From Bartonella rochalimae ATCC BAA-1498 (lineage in GTDB: Bacteria; Pseudomonadota; Alphaproteobacteria; Rhizobiales; Rhizobiaceae): a DNA stretch of 64,000 bases. The translations under genes were made by a program, and so were the position numbers. The notes beneath the pieces are model-generated. The model did no database searches. It was given only the letters and a program-made list of their open reading frames with translations, and was not told where the DNA came from. This document shows, one piece after another, positions 30,507 through 41,761 of this stretch (within the stretch, counting starts at the first letter, position 1; every line of letters begins with the position of its first letter). The stretch lies in the NCBI RefSeq assembly GCF_000706645.1, contig NZ_KL407338.1:347079-411078 (forward strand). The letters are read 5' to 3'.

Positions 30507-32771
30507 ATGAATACAACATTCGTAACGAATCCCAAAGGTATAGATCAAAATATCTCTAAAGATGAGTCCCGGCGTTTGAACAGTGTGTATACGTTCTTGG
30601 GTGTTACAATTATTGTATTAGCTTTGCTGACTGCTTCTATCTCATTTATTATTCTTATTGGATTAACGCCTATTGTTCCCAATAGGGCTGTAACATTATT
30701 TTTTATAGCTATTAATAGTATTTGGATTTTGGGACTTATAGTCATTGTCTTGTATGAGGTAATTCCCATTATTCATGCTTGGAGATTAAGGCGTGCTGGT
30801 TCGCGTCTTCATGTACGGCTTATTTCTTTGTTTGCGCTTGTTGCGACATTGCCAGCTGTTGCCGTTGCTCTTGTATCTGGTCCTGCTCTTAATCTAGGTC
30901 TTGATCGATGGTTTGATACGACGACTCGACAAATTGTAGGTTCTTCTATTGATTTAGCAAATGCTTATGCAGATGAAATGCTTCAAAATTTAAAGAATTT
31001 ATCCTATGCTATGGCATTAGCACTGGATGATAAAAGACTTTTGGCACGTAATCCAGCTGAATATCGAATGCAATTGACACGTCATGCTGTAGGGCGTAAT
31101 CTTCGGGGTGTTTTTTTATTAAGCTCAGATGGAACTATTTTTGCATCAAGTGATCTTGGTGATGAGGAACAGCTCCCTATTCCACCACCTTATCTCATTG
31201 GTCAAGCAACCAGTGCAAGGCCTTTCTCTTTTCAGCCAGGAGTTCATGATTATTTTGGTATTATTTTGAAATTTAACAATATTTCAAATACATTTTTGTA
31301 TTTGGTGCGTGATGTTGATCGAAGTGTTTTGTCTGCCTTGCGTTTGACAGAGGTTAATACAGACCGTTATCGTGATTTGAATGAAAATCGGCTACCGACC
31401 CAAATTGCATTTGGGATGCTTTATTTATGCCTTTTTTTAAGTTTATTCCTGTCCGCTATTTGGACTGGTATCGCTGTTGCTGATCGTTTGGTGTGTCCTA
31501 TCCGGCTTCTTATTAGCGCAGCTGATGATGTTGCTTCTGGCAATATGGAAGTTTTTGTACCAGTACGTGCAAGAGATGGGGATATTGGACAGTTGTCAAA
31601 GACTTTTAATTATATGGTTAGTGAGCTTAAAAGCCGGCGTAATGAACTGATTGCAGTTCGTGATCAAATTGATGAGAGACGACGATTTTCTGAAGCTGTT
31701 TTATCTGGTGTAACAGCAGGAGTGGCTGGGATTGATGTTAATGGCAATATTACAATTATTAATCGGTCTATTGAAACAATGTTTGGTATTCGTTCTGAGC
31801 AAGTTATTGGGTGTAATCTTGTATCGTTAAGTTCTGAAATTGGACAGGTTTTTAAGCTTGCTTGTTCATTAGGGCGTAAGAATTATCGTGAGCAAGTGAC
31901 TTTAAAAGTTGCAGGACAAGAGCGTGTTTGTAATGTGCAAATGACAATGGAAGAAAATGATGGACAGGAACAGTCATGGGTGTTAACAATCGATGATATT
32001 ACAGATCTTGTAGAAGCGCAGCGCTCATCAGCATGGGCAGATATTGCCCGCCGTATTGCGCATGAAATTAAAAATCCCCTTACACCTATTCAGTTATCAG
32101 CTGAGCGTATTCGTAGACGTTATAACAAAATTATCACACAGGATCGAGAAGTTTTTGATCAGTGTATTGATACGATTATTCGGCAGGTGGGAGATATTGG
32201 GCGTATGGTCGATGAATTTTCTTCTTTTGCACGTATGCCGAAACCGCAAATGCGTATTTTAGATATACGGGAATTATTGCATGAAGCCTGTTTCTTGATA
32301 GAAGTTACTCGTCATGATATTCATTTTGAGAAAGATTTAGGAAATGTACCGCTGATAGGTGCGTTTGATAATCGTCTTATTGTTCAGGCTTTTGGCAATG
32401 TTATCAAAAATGCGAGTGAAGCAATTGATGCTGTGGCGCGAGAAAAAAGTGTTTGCGGTCATATTCTGATACGCTCTTATCGTCAAGAAGAGTGTTTAGT
32501 TGTTGAGATTATTGATAACGGTAAAGGATTTCCTAAAGAGCAAAGACATAAATTATTAGAACCTTATATAACAACGCGGGAGAAGGGCACAGGGCTGGGG
32601 TTAGCCATTGTACGTAAAGTCATTGAAGATCATGGTGGTTACATGGAATTGCATGATGCGTTAGAAAATTTTTATGAAGGCCGTGGTGCAATGATTCGCA
32701 TGGTATTTCCAGTCGATAAAACAGAGTATAAAAGCGTTACACAGAGCACAAATCATGAGATAGGTGAGTAA
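30507..32771 (+). CDS. ntrY: NtrY sensor histidine kinase
   Basis: 754 aa. Several N-terminal membrane segments (about residues 28-110 and again near 298-325) enclose a periplasmic sensor region; HAMP (about 335-385, ADRLVCPIRLLISAADDVAS), PAS (about 395-490), then the phosphoacceptor in ARRIAHEIKNPLTPIQLSAE and an ATPase domain with VIKNASEAID, DNGKGFP and GTGLGLAIV. It phosphorylates NtrX, whose gene follows after 2 bp. In Brucella this pair is linked to oxygen and nitrogen signalling. Confidence 0.95.
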   Translation: MNTTFVTNPKGIDQNISKDESRRLNSVYTFLGVTIIVLALLTASISFIILIGLTPIVPNRAVTLFFIAINSIWILGLIVIVLYEVIPIIHAWRLRRAGSRLHVRLISLFALVATLPAVAVALVSGPALNLGLDRWFDTTTRQIVGSSIDLANAYADEMLQNLKNLSYAMALALDDKRLLARNPAEYRMQLTRHAVGRNLRGVFLLSSDGTIFASSDLGDEEQLPIPPPYLIGQATSARPFSFQPGVHDYFGIILKFNNISNTFLYLVRDVDRSVLSALRLTEVNTDRYRDLNENRLPTQIAFGMLYLCLFLSLFLSAIWTGIAVADRLVCPIRLLISAADDVASGNMEVFVPVRARDGDIGQLSKTFNYMVSELKSRRNELIAVRDQIDERRRFSEAVLSGVTAGVAGIDVNGNITIINRSIETMFGIRSEQVIGCNLVSLSSEIGQVFKLACSLGRKNYREQVTLKVAGQERVCNVQMTMEENDGQEQSWVLTIDDITDLVEAQRSSAWADIARRIAHEIKNPLTPIQLSAERIRRRYNKIITQDREVFDQCIDTIIRQVGDIGRMVDEFSSFARMPKPQMRILDIRELLHEACFLIEVTRHDIHFEKDLGNVPLIGAFDNRLIVQAFGNVIKNASEAIDAVAREKSVCGHILIRSYRQEECLVVEIIDNGKGFPKEQRHKLLEPYITTREKGTGLGLAIVRKVIEDHGGYMELHDALENFYEGRGAMIRMVFPVDKTEYKSVTQSTNHEIGE

Positions 32772-32773
32772 AG

Positions 32774-34132
32774 ATGGTATCAGATATCTTAATTGTTGAT
32801 GATGAAGCGGATATTCGTGAACTTGTTGCTGGTATTTTGGATGATGAAGGTTATGAAACGCGTGTTGCATGTAACTCTGATGAAGCATTAACACAAATTA
32901 GTGAACGTGTTCCAAAGTTAATTTTTTTAGATATTTGGTTACAAGGAAGTCGTCTTGATGGTTTAGCGTTGTTGGATGAAATCAAAGTTCAATATCCTTC
33001 TATTCCGGTGATTATGATTTCTGGTCATGGTAATATTGAAACAGCTGTTTCTGCTATAAAACGGGGAGCATATGATTTCATTGAAAAACCTTTTAAAGCT
33101 AGCCGACTCCTATTAGTTGCAGAGCGGACTCTTGAAAATTCACAATTAAAGCGTGAGCTTTCAGAATTACGAGAGCGGTCAATTGAAACACCGGAATTAC
33201 TTGGAACATCTAATGTTATGAAGCATTTGCGCCACGTCATAGAAAAAGTAGCTCCCACTAACAGTCGGGTTATGATTGTTGGTCCTTCTGGTTCAGGAAA
33301 AGAGATGGTCGCTCGCTCTATTCATGCACTTTCAGCGCGTTCTAATGGCCCGTTTATTACAATAAATGCTTCAACAATTACTGCTGAAAGAATGGAAATA
33401 GAATTATTTGGTAGTGAATTGGAAAGAGAGGAGCGCAAGATTGGTGCATTAGAAGAAGCGCATGGCGGAGTCTTGTATATTGATGAAGTTGCTGATATGC
33501 CGCGTGAAATTCAAAATAAGTTTCTTCAGGTATTAACGAATCAGACATTTGAAAGAGTTGGTGGCACGAAACGTGTAAAAGTAGATGTTCGTGTCATTTC
33601 TTCTACAGCGCAAAATCTTGAGCGTCTCATTGCTAATGGACAATTTAGAGAAGACTTATTTCATCGACTTTCGATTGTTCCTATTGTTGTTCCACCGCTT
33701 TCTGCACGCCGTGAAGATATCCCAGAACTTGTACATCATTTTGTTAAAAAGATATCGCAGCAAGTTGGTATTAAACCTCGTGAAATTAGTAATGATGTTA
33801 TAACTATTTTGCAAACGCATACTTGGCCGGGTAATGTGCGTCAGTTACGCAACAATATTGAACGCTTATTGATTCTTGTGCGTGACGATGATGGACCAAT
33901 AACAAAAGAATTACTTCCTGCTGAAGTTAATGATTCTATCCTCCATATTCAAATGGATACAGATAAAAATATAATGGATTTACCACTACGTGAAGCACGA
34001 GAGTTATTTGAAAAAAGGTATTTGATGACACAGATTGAGCGTTTAGGCGGAAATATATCACGTACTGCTGAATTTATAGGTATGGAGCGCTCAGCTTTGC
34101 ATCGTAAGCTTAAGGTGCTTGGAGTTTCATAA
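32774..34132 (+). CDS. ntrX: NtrX response regulator
   Basis: 452 aa. Receiver domain with phosphoacceptor Asp in LIFLDIWLQ (about residue 53) and Lys in FIEKPFKAS; AAA+ domain with Walker A GPSGSGKEMV and Walker B GVLYIDEVADM; Fis-type helix-turn-helix at the C-terminus (GGNISRTAEFIGMERSALHRK). The GAFTGA loop needed for sigma-54 contact is not present between ELFGSELEREERK and GALEEAHGG, as in other alphaproteobacterial NtrX, so it probably acts without sigma-54. Third gene trkA follows after 3 bp. Confidence 0.95.
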   Translation: MVSDILIVDDEADIRELVAGILDDEGYETRVACNSDEALTQISERVPKLIFLDIWLQGSRLDGLALLDEIKVQYPSIPVIMISGHGNIETAVSAIKRGAYDFIEKPFKASRLLLVAERTLENSQLKRELSELRERSIETPELLGTSNVMKHLRHVIEKVAPTNSRVMIVGPSGSGKEMVARSIHALSARSNGPFITINASTITAERMEIELFGSELEREERKIGALEEAHGGVLYIDEVADMPREIQNKFLQVLTNQTFERVGGTKRVKVDVRVISSTAQNLERLIANGQFREDLFHRLSIVPIVVPPLSARREDIPELVHHFVKKISQQVGIKPREISNDVITILQTHTWPGNVRQLRNNIERLLILVRDDDGPITKELLPAEVNDSILHIQMDTDKNIMDLPLREARELFEKRYLMTQIERLGGNISRTAEFIGMERSALHRKLKVLGVS

Positions 34133-34135
34133 GTT

Positions 34136-35512
34136 ATGCATGTTATTATTTGTGGAGCAGGGCAGGTTGGTTATGGGATAGCAGAACGTCTTGCTGCAGA
34201 GAATCATGATGTTATTGTTGTTGATACCGAAGCAAAATTAATTGAAAAAATTCGTGATACATTAGATGTTAGATGTATCATTGGTCATGGTTCAAGGCCT
34301 GAAGTTCTTTTGGCAGCAGGTGCTGATGAGGCTGATATGTTAATTGCGGTGACTTTATTTGATGAAGTCAATATGGTAGCCTGTCAAGTAGCACATTCAT
34401 TATTTAATATTCCAACTAAGATAGCCCGTATTCGCTCACAATCATATTTAGAACCACGTTATAAGAATCTTTTTGCAAGAGAGAATATTCCTATTGATGT
34501 GGTTATTTCTCCAGAAGTTGAAGTTGGGGAAATGGTTTTGCGTCGTATTACTTTGCTTGGAGCTATAGATGTTCTTTATTTTTGTAATGATTCTGTTGTT
34601 GCGTTAGCTTTAGAATGTATGGAGGACTGTCCGGTTATTAATACGCCTTTACAGCAACTAACAGAGCTTTTTCCTGATTTACAAACAACCGTTACTGCTA
34701 TTAAACGTGGTTCAGAATTATTAATCGCGTGTTCAGATACACAATTACGCGTTGGTGATATCATTTATCTTGTTTCAGCTCGTGATCAAGTGCGTCGTGC
34801 ACTTAGACTTTTTGGTCATAAAGAACAAGAAGCACATCGTATCATTATTGTAGGTGGTGGTCATATTGGTCTTTATGTGGCTCAAGCTATTGAAAAGCGA
34901 TTACATAAAATAAAGTTGAAGATTATAGAAATAGATAAAGAAAGAGCACTAACTATTGCTGACCAACTAGAAAAAACAACTGTTTTATATGGTAATGTTT
35001 TAGATCCAGTTATTCTTCAAGAAGCTGGCATTGGTCAAGCTGATTTAATGATTACGTTGACCAATCAAGACCAGGTGAATCTCTTGAGCGCTATTATAGC
35101 TAAAAGATTAGGATGCAAGGCCAACATGGTGTTGATTAATAATGTGGCTTATCAAGAATTTAGTCGTGCGGTTGGTGTGGATGCATATTTTAATCCTCGA
35201 AGTGTAACTGTATCAAAAATTTTACAACGAATGCGTCGTGGACGTATTCGCGCTGTGCATTCTGTTTTTAATGGTGCTGCGGAAATTATTGAAGCTGAAG
35301 CAATGCAAACATCTTTATTAGTTGGTAAACCGTTGAGAGAGCTTAATTTACCAGAGGGTTTGAGAATTAGCGCTATTTATCGTGATGAGACAGTTATACA
35401 GCTTTCAGGAGATACACGTATTTTGCCCGGTGATCGGGTAGTAATTTTCGCTCTTGCTGATAGTGTGCGTGATGTTGAACAATTATTTCGTGTAAGCTTG
35501 GAATATTTTTGA
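34136..35512 (+). CDS. trkA: TrkA potassium-uptake regulatory protein
   Basis: 458 aa with two tandem units of Rossmann (TrkA-N) plus TrkA-C domains: the first begins MHVIICGAGQVGYGIAERLA, the second near residue 237 with RIIIVGGGHIGLYVAQAIE. It is the cytoplasmic NAD(H)-binding subunit that controls the TrkH/G potassium channel. Cotranscribed with ntrYX (3-bp gap), the normal order in Rhizobiales; hfq and hflX, which usually follow, are not here. Confidence 0.95.
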   Translation: MHVIICGAGQVGYGIAERLAAENHDVIVVDTEAKLIEKIRDTLDVRCIIGHGSRPEVLLAAGADEADMLIAVTLFDEVNMVACQVAHSLFNIPTKIARIRSQSYLEPRYKNLFARENIPIDVVISPEVEVGEMVLRRITLLGAIDVLYFCNDSVVALALECMEDCPVINTPLQQLTELFPDLQTTVTAIKRGSELLIACSDTQLRVGDIIYLVSARDQVRRALRLFGHKEQEAHRIIIVGGGHIGLYVAQAIEKRLHKIKLKIIEIDKERALTIADQLEKTTVLYGNVLDPVILQEAGIGQADLMITLTNQDQVNLLSAIIAKRLGCKANMVLINNVAYQEFSRAVGVDAYFNPRSVTVSKILQRMRRGRIRAVHSVFNGAAEIIEAEAMQTSLLVGKPLRELNLPEGLRISAIYRDETVIQLSGDTRILPGDRVVIFALADSVRDVEQLFRVSLEYF

Positions 35513-35522
35513 TAGATTATTT

Positions 35523-36358
35523 ATGGATATTTGTACTTTTTGGTATGGAAAACAATTGAGACTAGTTGATTGGTTGTGTTTGTCATCAATGGTTAAGGTT
35601 GGTCAGCGTGTTAAGCTTTTCAGCTATGAAAAAGTGGAGAATATACCTGTTGGTGTTGAATTGCATGAAGCCGAGTCAATTTTGCCTCATTCAGTATTTT
35701 ATCGTCTTGATCCCAATTTTCCTGATTATGAACCTTGTCGTACAATTTTCCTGATTATGAACCTTGTCGTACAATTGTTCAATTTTCAGATCTTTTTTGC
35801 ATTATGTTAATGAAATATGAGAAAGGGGTTTGGTTAGATACGGATGTTTATCTTGTTAAACAGTTCCATCCAGAAGTAGGTCAGGTTTGGTTAGCAAAAG
35901 AAAACGCTGCAAGAGTAGGAGTCTCTGCACTTTATTTACCACCTGATAACCCTATTATAAAAGCATTTGAAGATTATTTGGCGGGTGTAGAGATTATTCC
36001 TCATTGGTTAGGTTTTAAACGTCGTGTTTGGATGCCATTTTTGCTGAGAAGAAGGAAATTGCCGGTTTTACCGGGAAGGATTGGAATTACTATATTTGGT
36101 AATGATGGTATTTCACGGTTAGCGAAAAAGAATGGTTTTTTTCAAGAAGCAAAGGAGAAAAAAACTTTTTATTATTGGACAGGACGAAAAGCTGAAAGAA
36201 TTTTTGATCCAGCTTTTGGTGTTGAACCAATGAGAGATCCAAACTTTATAGGATTTCATATTCACAGAAAGGAAAAAACAATTCAGAAACCTCAAGAAGG
36301 AAGCTTTTACCATTGGGCAGTATCACGTATTTCTGGTGCTCAGAGTTTATTTGAGTAG
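35523..36358 (+). pseudogene. Glycosyltransferase (sugar-binding DXD type) broken by a 29-bp duplication
   Basis: Two overlapping frames together encode one protein. The first part (from ATG 35523) reads WYGKQLRLVDWLCLSSMVKV up to DPNFPDYEPCRTI; the second (to 36358) repeats FPDYEPCRTI in a shifted frame and continues with FSDLFCIMLMKYEKGVWLDTD. Deleting one 29-bp copy restores a single frame of about 267 codons. DTD in WLDTDVYLV is the likely DXD sugar-nucleotide site. Layout resembles GT32/Lgt5-like glycosyltransferases used on surface glycans. The lesion looks recent because no other stops are present. It could also be a phase-variable state. Confidence 0.8.
35714..35771 (+). repeat. Exact 29-bp tandem duplication
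   Basis: Units 35714-35742 and 35743-35771 are identical (each begins caattttcctgat and ends cttgtcgta), and five further bases (caatt) repeat after the second unit. Because 29 is not a multiple of three, it shifts the reading frame of the glycosyltransferase gene. Confidence 0.95.
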
Positions 36359-36501
36359 GTATTATTATCATTTTAACTATTAATATTTTAATCTTACTGA
36401 AGCATAATTGATTGTGACTTGCGTCAGAGAGCATTGTTGGCCTATGGATAGGCTGTTAAAAATGTAAATGCCAATTCTTAGTTATTAATGGAAGTGAAGA
36501 T

Positions 36502-37134
36502 ATGAGTGATCCAGTAAAAAAAGTCTTAAGTTTAGTTCCTATGGTTGTTGAACAAACTAATCGTGGTGAGCGAGCTTATGATATTTTTTCTCGTCTTTTA
36601 AAGGAACGGATTATTTTTATTAATGGTCCTGTTGAAGATAATATGGCAATGCTTGTTTGTGCACAGTTGCTTTTTTTAGAGGCCGAGAATCCTAAAAAAG
36701 AAATTAATCTTTATATCAATTCTCCAGGTGGCGTTGTGACATCCGGTATGGCGATTTATGATACTATGCAATTTATTCGTCCTTCTGTTTCTACTTTGTG
36801 TATGGGACAAGCTGCATCTATGGGATCATTACTTTTGACAGCTGGGGCAACAGGTCGCCGTTTTGCCTTACCGAATGCACGTATCATGGTGCATCAACCT
36901 TCTGGTGGTTTTCAAGGACAAGCTTCAGATATTGAACGGCATGCGCAAGATATTATAAAGATGAAACGGCGTTTGAATGAAATTTATGTTCAACATACAG
37001 GGCAGAGTTATGAGGTGATTGAAAATACTCTTGATCGCGATCATTTTATGACAGCAGAAGAATCTAAACAGTTTGGTTTGATTGATGATGTTATACAATA
37101 TCGTGCAGAAACTGAAAAAGAAGAAAAAGATTAA
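36502..37134 (+). CDS. clpP: ATP-dependent Clp protease proteolytic subunit
   Basis: 210 aa serine peptidase. Nucleophile Ser in [12 protein letters not shown] and His in [15 protein letters not shown]; the N-terminal region has the processing-like start and [12 protein letters not shown]. It forms a tetradecamer that degrades substrates unfolded by ClpX. clpX follows after 196 bp, and lon after that. Confidence 0.97.
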   Translation: MSDPVKKVLSLVPMVVEQTNRGERAYDIFSRLLKERIIFINGPVEDNMAMLVCAQLLFLEAENPKKEINLYINSPGGVVTSGMAIYDTMQFIRPSVSTLCMGQAASMGSLLLTAGATGRRFALPNARIMVHQPSGGFQGQASDIERHAQDIIKMKRRLNEIYVQHTGQSYEVIENTLDRDHFMTAEESKQFGLIDDVIQYRAETEKEEKD

Positions 37135-37330
37135 GAGTTTTTATAGAAAAGGCAGTTAATTTGTGAAGCGTATAAGAATTGCCATTAAAATAGCTATTTT
37201 TAAAAATACGATCTCGTAAAAATAATAAAGAAAATTACCTAAAGATATTATGTATGTTTTTAATTGTAGTTAAGAAAAATTATCTTTAAATAGATAAAAT
37301 ATTCATATATCGCAGTGAAAGGAAAGTGAA

Positions 37331-38605
37331 ATGAGCAAAACTAGCAATAGCGAGAGCGAATCGAAGAATACTCTCTATTGCTCATTCTGCGGCAAAAGCC
37401 AGCATGAAGTGCATAAGCTTATTGCAGGGCCTACCGTATTTATCTGCGATGAGTGTGTAGAGCTTTGTATGGACATTATTCGTGAAGAAAATAAATCTTC
37501 TGGAATTAAGGCGCGTGATGGTGTTCCTACTCCGCAGGAAATTCTAACAGTTCTTGATGACTATGTTATTGGTCAACGTCATGCAAAGCGTGTTCTTTCT
37601 GTTGCTGTTCATAATCATTATAAACGACTTGCTCATCAATCTAAGAGTAGTGATGTTGAATTAGCAAAATCAAATATTCTTCTTGTTGGACCGACAGGAT
37701 GTGGTAAAACATATTTAGCGCAAACCTTGGCACGTATTATTGATGTGCCCTTTACTATGGCAGATGCAACGACTTTAACTGAAGCAGGCTATGTTGGTGA
37801 AGATGTTGAAAATATTATTTTAAAGCTACTTCAATCTGCTGATTATAATGTTGAACGTGCGCAACGTGGTATCGTATATATTGATGAAGTTGATAAAATC
37901 TCTCGTAAAGCTGATAATCCCTCAATTACAAGAGATGTTTCTGGTGAAGGTGTTCAGCAAGCGCTATTAAAGATTATGGAAGGGACAATAGCGTCGGTTC
38001 CTCCGCAAGGAGGGCGTAAGCATCCACAGCAAGAATTTCTTCAGGTTGATACAACGAATATTCTGTTCATTTGTGGAGGAGCTTTTGCTGGTTTAGAGAA
38101 AATTATTTCAGGACGTGGTGAAAAGACTTCAATTGGTTTTTCTGCTGCTGTTAAGGCTCCTGATGAGCGTCGTGTTGGTGAGATATTCCGTGATTTAGAA
38201 CCTGAAGACCTTATTAAATTTGGTTTGATACCGGAGTTTATTGGTCGCCTTCCTGTTATAGCGACTTTGGAAGACTTAGATATTTGTGCGCTTGTTCAAA
38301 TTTTATCACAACCCAAAAATGCGTTAGTGAAACAGTATCAACGTCTTTTTGAAATGGAAAATGTTCAGTTAGTTTTCCATGAAGATGCTTTACGTGTTAT
38401 TGCTAAAAAGGCTATTGAACGTAAAACTGGTGCACGTGGTTTACGCTCTATTATGGAAAGGATACTTCTTAACACTATGTTTGAATTACCGGCTCTTATA
38501 GGTGTTCAAGAAGTGGTGATTTCTAGCGATGTAGTTGAAGGCAAGGCTTGTCCTCTCTACATTTATTCAGATCATATAGAAAATAAAGAAAATGTATCAG
38601 CGTGA
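37331..38605 (+). CDS. clpX: ClpX unfoldase subunit
   Basis: 424 aa. N-terminal zinc-binding domain with CSFCGK and CDECVELC (residues about 18-45); AAA+ domain with Walker [12 protein letters not shown], pore loop GYVGEDVEN and Walker [12 protein letters not shown]; the sensor region [15 protein letters not shown] near the C-terminus. It feeds substrates to ClpP. AAAGGAAAG just upstream of ATG is the ribosome site. Confidence 0.97.
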   Translation: MSKTSNSESESKNTLYCSFCGKSQHEVHKLIAGPTVFICDECVELCMDIIREENKSSGIKARDGVPTPQEILTVLDDYVIGQRHAKRVLSVAVHNHYKRLAHQSKSSDVELAKSNILLVGPTGCGKTYLAQTLARIIDVPFTMADATTLTEAGYVGEDVENIILKLLQSADYNVERAQRGIVYIDEVDKISRKADNPSITRDVSGEGVQQALLKIMEGTIASVPPQGGRKHPQQEFLQVDTTNILFICGGAFAGLEKIISGRGEKTSIGFSAAVKAPDERRVGEIFRDLEPEDLIKFGLIPEFIGRLPVIATLEDLDICALVQILSQPKNALVKQYQRLFEMENVQLVFHEDALRVIAKKAIERKTGARGLRSIMERILLNTMFELPALIGVQEVVISSDVVEGKACPLYIYSDHIENKENVSA

Positions 38606-38776
38606 TCTATAATATAAATTTAGCTATTGTGTTATTTTTGTATAGATATTTTGTATATAACAGCGTAATTACTTGATTTATTGGTCCATAATTATCATTT
38701 CATTTATTGTAGAGAGTTGGCTTTTTAAAGAGTGACTTGTATTATGAGCGAGTCAGAGGCTCTAGAAAGGAAAAAT

Positions 38777-41200
38777 ATGCAATATATTGATGAAAAGACA
38801 GGCGAGGAAATAGAAGGGTTTTACGCTATTTTGCCACTTCGTGATATTGTTGTCTTCCCGCATATCATTGTTCCGCTTTTCGTAGGCCGAGAAAAGTCGA
38901 TTTGTGCTCTTGAAAAGACAATGGTAATGGATAAACAGATATTACTGGTTACGCAAAAAAATGCTTCTGATGATGATCCAACTTCAGAAGGTCTTTATGA
39001 TGTTGGTACTATTGCTAAAATTCTTCAGCTTTTAAAACTCCCCGATGGAACTGTAAAGGTTTTGGTTGAGGGGACTGCACGTGCAAAAATTAACCAATTT
39101 ATTGAGAATGATGATTATCTTCAAGCTTATGTAACTATCGCAGAGGAAACTAAAGATGATGATGTTGAAATCAAGGCTCTTTCTCGGTCAGTGATTTCTT
39201 ATTTTGAAAATTATGTAAAACTAAATAAGAAAATTTCTCCTGAGATTGTCAGTGCTGTTAGTCAGATTAGTGATCCTTCTAAACTTGCTGATACTATTGC
39301 ATCCCATTTAGTTATTAAACTTGCAGAAAAACAAGAAATACTAGCACTATTGCCTATACGTAATCGTCTTGAGCGTGTACTTTCTTTTATGGAAGGAGAA
39401 ATTTCCGTTTTGCAAGTTGAAAAGCGTATTCGTTCACATGTCAAACGGCAGATGGAAAAGAATCAACGGGAATATTATCTTAATGAGCAGTTAAAGGCTA
39501 TTCAGAAAGAATTAGGGGCAGGTGATGAGGGGCAAGATGAACTATCTGAACTAGAAGAGCGTATCAGAAAAACTAAGCTTTCGAAAGAAGCGCGAGAAAA
39601 AGCTGGGGCAGAGCTCAAAAAATTACGTAATATGTCTCCAATGTCTGCAGAGGCAACAGTTGTACGTAATTATCTTGATTGGCTTTTAGCTATTCCTTGG
39701 AATAAAAAATCAAAAATTAAAAATGATCTTAGTTTTGCTGAAAAAGTTATGGACAATGAGCACTTTGGTCTTGAAAAAGTCAAAGAGCGAATCATTGAGT
39801 ATCTAGCAGTGCAGAGCAGATCATCAAGAATACGAGGTCCTATTATTTGTTTGTTAGGCCCTCCTGGTGTTGGAAAGACATCCCTTGCGCGTTCTATTGC
39901 AAAGGCAACGGGTCGGGAATATGTTCGTATTTCATTAGGAGGTGTTCGTGACGAGGCTGAAATTCGTGGGCATCGCCGAACTTATATTGGTTCTATGCCT
40001 GGAAAAATTATTCAGTCTATGAAAAAAGCAAAAAAGTCTAATCCGCTTTTTTTGCTTGATGAGATTGATAAAATGGGACAGGATTTTCGTGGAGATCCTT
40101 CATCAGCTTTATTAGAGGTTCTTGATCCTGAACAGAATGGTACATTTATTGATCATTATTTAGAAGTAGAATATGATCTTTCCAATGTTATGTTTATTAC
40201 AACTTCTAATACACTGAATATTCCAGGTCCATTAATGGATAGGATGGAAATCATTCGTATTGCTGGTTATACTGAGTGTGAAAAGATGGAGATTGTTAAA
40301 CGGCATCTTTTGCCAAAAGCGTTAAAGGATCATGCTCTTTCTAAAAGAGAATTAAGTGTTTCTGATGATGCAATAAGATCAATTATTCAATTTTACACGC
40401 GTGAGGCTGGTGTTCGGAATCTTGAGCGTGAGTTGATGAAAATAGCACGTAAATCAGTTACAAAAATTCTTAAGACTGATCAAAAGTTTATAGAAATTAG
40501 GGATGATAATATTAATGATTTCCTAGGTGTTAAGCGTTATCGTTTTGGACAAATTGATGGTGAAAACCAAATTGGCGTTGTTACAGGGCTTGCTTGGACT
40601 GAAGTAGGTGGGGAGTTGCTAACCATTGAAGGCGTTATGATGTCAGGTAAAGGTAAGATGACTGTAACTGGTAATTTGCGCGATATTATGAAGGAATCAA
40701 TTTCTGCAGCAGCGTCTTATGTGCGTTTTCGTGCTGCTGATTTTGGTATTGAGCCCCCATTTTTTGATAAACGTGATATTCATGTTCATGTTCCGGAAGG
40801 TGCTACACCTAAGGACGGGCCATCAGCGGGGATTGCAATGGTAACAGCAATTGTTTCAGTGTTAACAGGGATACCTGTTTATAAAGATGTTGCTATGACT
40901 GGTGAAATTACTTTGCGTGGATGTGTGTTACCGATTGGTGGATTAAAGGAAAAACTGCTTGCGGCTCTTCGTGGGAAAATCAAGAAAGTACTTATTCCTG
41001 AAGAAAATGCGAAGGATCTGGTTGATATTCCAGATGATGTCAAAAATAACATGGAAATTATTCCGGTAACTCATATAAGTGAAGTTCTTAAACACGCTTT
41101 GATTCGTTTTCCCGAACCTATTGAATGGACAGAATCTTCCACAATATCTGAAACTGTTAAACCAGAAAGTGATAATGAGGGAATGTTAGTTGCGCACTGA
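38777..41200 (+). CDS. lon: Lon ATP-dependent protease
   Basis: 807 aa from the chosen ATG. N-terminal LON substrate domain ([20 protein letters not shown]), coiled-coil region around 190-270, AAA+ domain with Walker [14 protein letters not shown] and Walker [13 protein letters not shown], and C-terminal protease domain with catalytic Ser in [11 protein letters not shown] and Lys in [13 protein letters not shown]. The frame is open to a GTG at 38732 and an ATG at 38744, but AAAGGAAA lies just before the ATG at 38777. It degrades misfolded and regulatory proteins in the cytoplasm. Confidence 0.95.
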   Translation: MQYIDEKTGEEIEGFYAILPLRDIVVFPHIIVPLFVGREKSICALEKTMVMDKQILLVTQKNASDDDPTSEGLYDVGTIAKILQLLKLPDGTVKVLVEGTARAKINQFIENDDYLQAYVTIAEETKDDDVEIKALSRSVISYFENYVKLNKKISPEIVSAVSQISDPSKLADTIASHLVIKLAEKQEILALLPIRNRLERVLSFMEGEISVLQVEKRIRSHVKRQMEKNQREYYLNEQLKAIQKELGAGDEGQDELSELEERIRKTKLSKEAREKAGAELKKLRNMSPMSAEATVVRNYLDWLLAIPWNKKSKIKNDLSFAEKVMDNEHFGLEKVKERIIEYLAVQSRSSRIRGPIICLLGPPGVGKTSLARSIAKATGREYVRISLGGVRDEAEIRGHRRTYIGSMPGKIIQSMKKAKKSNPLFLLDEIDKMGQDFRGDPSSALLEVLDPEQNGTFIDHYLEVEYDLSNVMFITTSNTLNIPGPLMDRMEIIRIAGYTECEKMEIVKRHLLPKALKDHALSKRELSVSDDAIRSIIQFYTREAGVRNLERELMKIARKSVTKILKTDQKFIEIRDDNINDFLGVKRYRFGQIDGENQIGVVTGLAWTEVGGELLTIEGVMMSGKGKMTVTGNLRDIMKESISAAASYVRFRAADFGIEPPFFDKRDIHVHVPEGATPKDGPSAGIAMVTAIVSVLTGIPVYKDVAMTGEITLRGCVLPIGGLKEKLLAALRGKIKKVLIPEENAKDLVDIPDDVKNNMEIIPVTHISEVLKHALIRFPEPIEWTESSTISETVKPESDNEGMLVAH

Positions 41201-41432
41201 TTCACATTATGCGCTATAATTATGCTATAAAAAGCACAAAAGAGCCATTTAGGAAGTTGTAATTTTGTCTATTTTAGAGAAATAATGAAAAAATTCCGTG
41301 AATAACTACGATTATTTCTAAAAAACAATGCATTGAGGAAAAATAGCACTTCTGTTTCCTGTACTTTTCAATAAAATTACTTATAGCTGATTAAATTTTA
41401 TTACTCGGTAATATAGGGAAAGGAAATGTTTA

Positions 41433-41711
41433 ATGAATAAAAGTGAATTGGTTAATTCAGTTGCTGAAAAAGCAGGTATCTCGAAAGCTCAAGCTGGCGC
41501 TTCTGTTGATGCTTTTATTGCTTCTGTTACAGAAGCTTTAGCTTCAGGAGGTGATGTTCGTATTCCAGGTTTTGGTTCTTTTGAAGTTTCTCATCGTGCT
41601 GCTACAAAAGGACGAAATCCTTCAACGGGTGCTGAAATCACTATTCCTGCACGTTCTGTACCTAAATTTTCTGCAGGAAAAAGTCTTAAAGAAGCTGTTA
41701 ATAATAAATAA
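41433..41711 (+). CDS. hup: HU-family DNA-binding protein
   Basis: 92 aa histone-like protein, one HU/IHF fold: [37 protein letters not shown] and the DNA-binding arm [15 protein letters not shown]. It bends and compacts DNA as a dimer. The gene is alone after lon (233 bp gap), with AAAGGAAA 6 bp before the ATG, and is followed directly by a strong terminator. Confidence 0.96.
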   Translation: MNKSELVNSVAEKAGISKAQAGASVDAFIASVTEALASGGDVRIPGFGSFEVSHRAATKGRNPSTGAEITIPARSVPKFSAGKSLKEAVNNK

Positions 41712-41726
41712 TTCAAACTACTTTTT

Positions 41727-41761
41727 AAAAAACCGGTTTATAAATAAACCGGTTTTTTTTT
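41727..41761 (+). terminator. Rho-independent terminator of hup
   Basis: An A run, then accggtttat, a 2-base loop, ataaaccggt and a run of nine T. The stem is long and perfect and ends 50 bp after the hup stop. The A run opposite the T run means it could also work for transcription from the other strand. Confidence 0.9.
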
